From: Geodermatophilus aquaeductus
Lineage (GTDB): Bacteria; Actinomycetota; Actinomycetes; Mycobacteriales; Geodermatophilaceae
NCBI RefSeq assembly: GCF_900182545.1
Contig: NZ_FXTJ01000013.1
Location: 72,598 to 136,597 of the forward strand
Direction of reading: 5' to 3'
Length of the DNA stretch: 64,000 bases
In this document: positions 61,481 through 64,000 of the stretch, piece by piece
Layout of the letters: each line of letters starts with the position of its first letter
Numbering within the stretch: the stretch's first letter is position 1
Notes under the pieces: generated by a model
The model's input: only the letters and a program-made list of their open reading frames with translations
Databases searched by the model: none
Told to the model about the DNA's origin: nothing
Made by a program: the position numbers and the translations under genes

Positions 61481-62287
61481 GTGCCCGACGGCGCCGCCCT
61501 GCGCGTGGGCACCCTGAACCTGGCCTCCGGCCGCGGCCCCGACGGCCGGGTCCTCGCCCCGCCCGCGCTGGCGGCCGCGGTGGCCGGGTTCGACGTCGAC
61601 GTGCTCGCCGTCCAGGAGGTGGACGCCGGCCAGGGCCGCTCCGGCGGCACCGACCAGACCGCGGTGCTCGCCGGCGCGCTGGGCGCCGTCGACTGGCGAC
61701 ACGCGGCCACGCTGGACGGCACGCCCAGCCCGTTCCGCGGCACCTGGACCGCCGCCGAGCCGGCCCTGCGCGGACCGGACGGCGCCGTGCCCGGTCCCGC
61801 CTACGGCGTCGCGCTGCTGTCGCGGCGTCCCGTGCGCGCGTGGTCGGTGCTCGGGCTGGGCTCGGGCCGCGCCCGCCTGCCGCTGCGGGCCCCGGACCCC
61901 GCCACCGGCCGACCGCGGCTGTGGTGGGTGCCCGACGAGCCGCGGGTCGCCGTCGCCGCCTGCCTCGACGGGCTGACCGTGGTGGCCACCCACCTGTCGT
62001 TCTCCCCGCCCACGGCGGTGCGCCAGCTGCGGCGGCTGCGCCGGTGGACGGGCTCGCTGCCCGGTCCGGTGGTGGTGGCCGGCGACCTCAACCTGCCCGG
62101 GGGCGTGCCGGCGCGGCTGCTGGGCGCGACGTCGCTGCTGCGGGCGGCGAGCTTCCCGGCGTCGGACCCGCGCCTGCAGCTCGACCACCTGCTGGCACTG
62201 GGGGCGGTGACGGCCCGCGACGGGACCGTGGAGGGGCTGCCGGTCGGGGACCACCGGGCGCTGACCGTGACGGTCACGCCCGGCTAG
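61481..62287 (+). CDS. Endonuclease/exonuclease/phosphatase (EEP) family hydrolase
   Basis: 268 residues. LRVGTLNLASGRGPDG, VDVLAVQEVDAGQGRSGG (metal Glu), YGVALLSRRPV, VVATHLSFSPP (catalytic His), VVVAGDLNLPGG (D-x-N) and LDHLLA...GDHRALTVTV (C-terminal D-H) are the EEP/DNase-I-fold motifs in order. A metal-dependent phosphodiesterase or phosphatase of unknown substrate. No signal peptide. Stops with TAG. Confidence 0.9.
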   Translation: MPDGAALRVGTLNLASGRGPDGRVLAPPALAAAVAGFDVDVLAVQEVDAGQGRSGGTDQTAVLAGALGAVDWRHAATLDGTPSPFRGTWTAAEPALRGPDGAVPGPAYGVALLSRRPVRAWSVLGLGSGRARLPLRAPDPATGRPRLWWVPDEPRVAVAACLDGLTVVATHLSFSPPTAVRQLRRLRRWTGSLPGPVVVAGDLNLPGGVPARLLGATSLLRAASFPASDPRLQLDHLLALGAVTARDGTVEGLPVGDHRALTVTVTPG

Positions 62288-62297
62288 GTCCTCGTGG

Positions 62298-62786
62298 TCA
62301 GGCCGCGGCGGACCCCAGCAGCGGCCGGAGCCGGTCCAACGAGCCGGCCAGCCCCGGGTGCAGCGTCACCTGGTGCAGCCCGGCCAGCGGCACCCAGGCC
62401 ACGCCGGTGCTCTCGCCGTCGAGGCGCAGCCGGCCGGGGTCGAGGTCGCCGACCGGGCGGGCCAGGACGGTCGTGTAGGCCCAGCCGCCGTGGTCGTCGA
62501 CCGAGCGGGCGCCCAGCACCAGGTCCCGGGCGGGCAGCCCGAGCTCCTCCTCCACCTCGCGCAGCGCGCCCTGCTCCGGTGTCTCGTCCACGTGCAGCGC
62601 GCCGCCGGGCGTCCCCCACGTGCCGCCGTGGTGCGACCACAGGGCCCGGTGCTGCAGCAGCAGCTCCGGTCCGTCGTCGCCGTCGCGGTGGACCAGCAGG
62701 CCGGCGGCGCCGGCGCGGCCCCAGTGCCGGTGGCCCAGTGAGCAGGTGGTCCAGCCGTCGGTGACGGTCAGCCGGATGGTCCCCAC
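62298..62786 (-). CDS. NUDIX hydrolase
   Basis: 162 residues. The NUDIX box is GGALHVDETPEQGALREVEE followed by ELG, the full G-x5-E-x7-REUxEExGU pattern. CSLGHRHWGRAGAAGLLVHR, ALWSHHGGTWGTPGG and VAWVPLAGL flank it as in 8-oxo-dGTP or ADP-ribose hydrolase relatives. Start GTG at 62786; the much longer open frame upstream overlaps the divergent MaoC gene. Convergent with the EEP gene. Confidence 0.9.
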   Translation of the reverse strand: MGTIRLTVTDGWTTCSLGHRHWGRAGAAGLLVHRDGDDGPELLLQHRALWSHHGGTWGTPGGALHVDETPEQGALREVEEELGLPARDLVLGARSVDDHGGWAYTTVLARPVGDLDPGRLRLDGESTGVAWVPLAGLHQVTLHPGLAGSLDRLRPLLGSAAA

Positions 62787-62864
62787 GGATCCAGTGAACC
62801 GCACTGGCAGGATCCGGTGGGGACGACGGCGACGAGGCCGGCTGTGACGACGGGAGCACCCTCC

Positions 62865-63323
62865 ATGACGACCACAACGACGATGGCCGAACTGCCCGGG
62901 CTGGCCGGCCGGGAGCTCGGCAGCAGCGAGTGGGTCGAGGTGACGCAGCAGCAGGTCGACCAGTTCGCCGAGGCGACCGGTGACCACCAGTGGATCCACG
63001 TCGACGTCGAGCGCGCGAAGAAGGAGAGCCCGTTCGGCGGCCCGATCGCCCACGGCTACCTGACCCTGTCGCTGCTGGCCTCGCTGTCCGGACAGGTGCT
63101 GACGGTGACCGACACCGCGATGGGCGTGAACTACGGCCTGAACAAGGTCCGGTTCCCCTCGCCGGTGCCGGTCGGCTCGCGCGTCCGGCTGACCGCCACG
63201 CTGAAGGACGTCGAGCAGGTCGCCGGCGGGCTGCAGCTGACCCTCTCCGCGGTCATCGAGCGCGAGGGCGGCGACAAGCCCGTGTGCATCGCCGAGCCGG
63301 TCTTCCGCTACTACAGCAGCTGA
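62865..63323 (+). CDS. MaoC-like (R)-specific enoyl-CoA hydratase
   Basis: 152 residues, hot-dog fold. VTQQQVDQFAEATGDHQWIHVD and PFGGPIAHGYLTLSLL contain the catalytic Asp and His of the R-hydratase motif (D-x-N/Q-x2-H; here D-H-Q-W-I-H). GVNYGLNKVRFPSPVPVGSR is the usual C-terminal block. Hydrates trans-2-enoyl-CoA. ATG at 62865 has GGGAG eight bases upstream. It is followed after seven bases by the LOG-family gene. Confidence 0.92.
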   Translation: MTTTTTMAELPGLAGRELGSSEWVEVTQQQVDQFAEATGDHQWIHVDVERAKKESPFGGPIAHGYLTLSLLASLSGQVLTVTDTAMGVNYGLNKVRFPSPVPVGSRVRLTATLKDVEQVAGGLQLTLSAVIEREGGDKPVCIAEPVFRYYSS

Positions 63324-63330
63324 CGCGAGG

Positions 63331-63909
63331 GTGCGGATCGCGGTCTTCACCGGCAGCCGGCCCGGGCCGGAGTCGCACCGCCGGGCAGCGGCGGAGCTGG
63401 CCACCGGACTGGCCGAGGCCGGCGTCGGGGTCGTCTACGGCGGCGGGCACGTCGGGCTGATGGGCGTCGTCGCCGACGCCGCGCTGGCCGCCGGCGGCGA
63501 GGTGGTCGGGGTGATCCCGCAGCACCTCGTCGACGACGAGCTGGCCCACCCCGGGCTACCGCGGCTCGACGTCGTGGACTCGATGCACGAGCGCAAGGCG
63601 CGGATGGCCGAGCTGGCCGACGCCTTCGTCGCGCTGCCCGGCGCCGCCGGCACACTCGAGGAGCTCTTCGAGGCGTGGACCTGGGGGATGCTCGGCTTGC
63701 ACGCCAAGCCGGTGGTGCTGCTCGACGTCGACGGGTTCTGGGAGCCGCTGCTGGCCCAGCTGCAGCGCATGGCCGACGACGGCTACCTCGAGCAGCGCCG
63801 GCTCGACGCGCTCGGCGTGGTCCCCGACGCGGCGGGGCTGCTGGCCTTCGTCGAGGACTACGAGCACCCGCCGCGCAAGTGGGCCGAGGGCGTCCCTCCC
63901 CGCCCCTAG
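63331..63909 (+). CDS. LOG-family (TIGR00730) protein, lysine-decarboxylase-like fold
   Basis: 192 residues. MRIAVFTGSRPG, GVVYGGGHVGLMGVVADAAL and SMHERKARMAELADAFVALP match cytokinin-nucleoside-5'-monophosphate phosphoribohydrolases. The signature PGGxGTxxE reads PGAAGTLEEL, with Ala in place of the second Gly; GT and E are kept. Such proteins release a nucleobase from nucleoside monophosphates. Likely cotranscribed with the MaoC gene. It ends with TAG. The remaining 91 bases of the window contain only a possible GTG start at the very end. Confidence 0.9.
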   Translation: MRIAVFTGSRPGPESHRRAAAELATGLAEAGVGVVYGGGHVGLMGVVADAALAAGGEVVGVIPQHLVDDELAHPGLPRLDVVDSMHERKARMAELADAFVALPGAAGTLEELFEAWTWGMLGLHAKPVVLLDVDGFWEPLLAQLQRMADDGYLEQRRLDALGVVPDAAGLLAFVEDYEHPPRKWAEGVPPRP

Positions 63910-64000
63910 CTGTACTGACCGGAGACGTTGGTCGAGGACGTGTGACCACAGGATCTGACTGACCGATCTTGTGACGGGAGGACCTCCGGGCGTGGAGTGG

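Noticed and set aside
63992..64000. Start of a further plus-strand gene at the right edge
   Set aside because: A GTG preceded by GGGAGG is present, but only three codons are visible, too few to support a gene.

Overview
The window is chromosomal DNA of a very GC-rich actinobacterium. Coding frames are full of GTG starts, third positions are almost all G or C, and intergenic gaps are short. Gene content (tandem GpgS paralogues, an LCP protein, N-terminal anchored wall enzymes, small single-helix membrane proteins) fits Geodermatophilaceae (Blastococcus, Geodermatophilus, Modestobacter). The strongest pointer is a formate dehydrogenase whose active-site codon is TAG followed by a textbook bacterial SECIS hairpin. 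From memory, UAG-encoded selenocysteine has been reported in that family. No tRNA, rRNA, IS element, integrase or CRISPR array was seen.

Layout. 1-4.6 kb: a truncated secreted protein, a small Cys-rich protein, an FMN-dependent 2-hydroxy-acid dehydrogenase, a GH6 lipoprotein and a polytopic membrane protein. 4.7-33.6 kb: a large surface-polysaccharide locus. It holds nucleotide-sugar genes (galE, ugd, rfbB, rfbD), an APS kinase, three separate polyprenyl-phosphate sugar-1-phosphate transferases, an LCP ligase, seven glycosyltransferase genes (one a GT2-GT4 fusion), an acetyltransferase, a deacetylase, Wzy-, Wzz- and Wzx-like proteins, and also a Wzm/Wzt ABC exporter with two methyltransferases. 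Both Wzx/Wzy and ABC export routes therefore seem to be encoded side by side. 33.7-40.9 kb: a TVP38-type membrane protein, a GH3 lipoprotein, several family-restricted membrane proteins, a PAS-PAS-GAF-PP2C phosphatase and an NmrA-like protein.

40.9-46.4 kb: a three-gene formate dehydrogenase operon (fdhA, fdhB, nrfD-like). fdhA reads through an in-frame TAG at codon 187. The TAG sits exactly where FDH selenocysteine belongs and is followed after 11 nt by a perfect 7-bp stem with a GGUCU loop. Six other genes in the window use TAG as an ordinary stop, so decoding must depend on context. 46.4-64 kb: an acetyltransferase, an MmcQ/YjbR protein, a metallo-hydrolase-DedA-phosphodiesterase operon, two tandem glucosyl-3-phosphoglycerate synthase paralogues with a glycosyltransferase, an oxidoreductase-HAD pair, a Zn alcohol dehydrogenase divergent from a TetR regulator across a palindrome-rich gap, a second TetR gene, menB, a repeat-bearing secreted protein, an EEP-family hydrolase, a NUDIX protein, a MaoC dehydratase and a LOG-family protein.

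A recurring signal is a -10-like hexamer (TANNNT or close) ending six or seven bases before the start codon. It occurs at more than a dozen genes on both strands and suggests that leaderless transcripts are common here. Gene pairs within operons are often joined by 4-base GTGA or ATGA overlaps.
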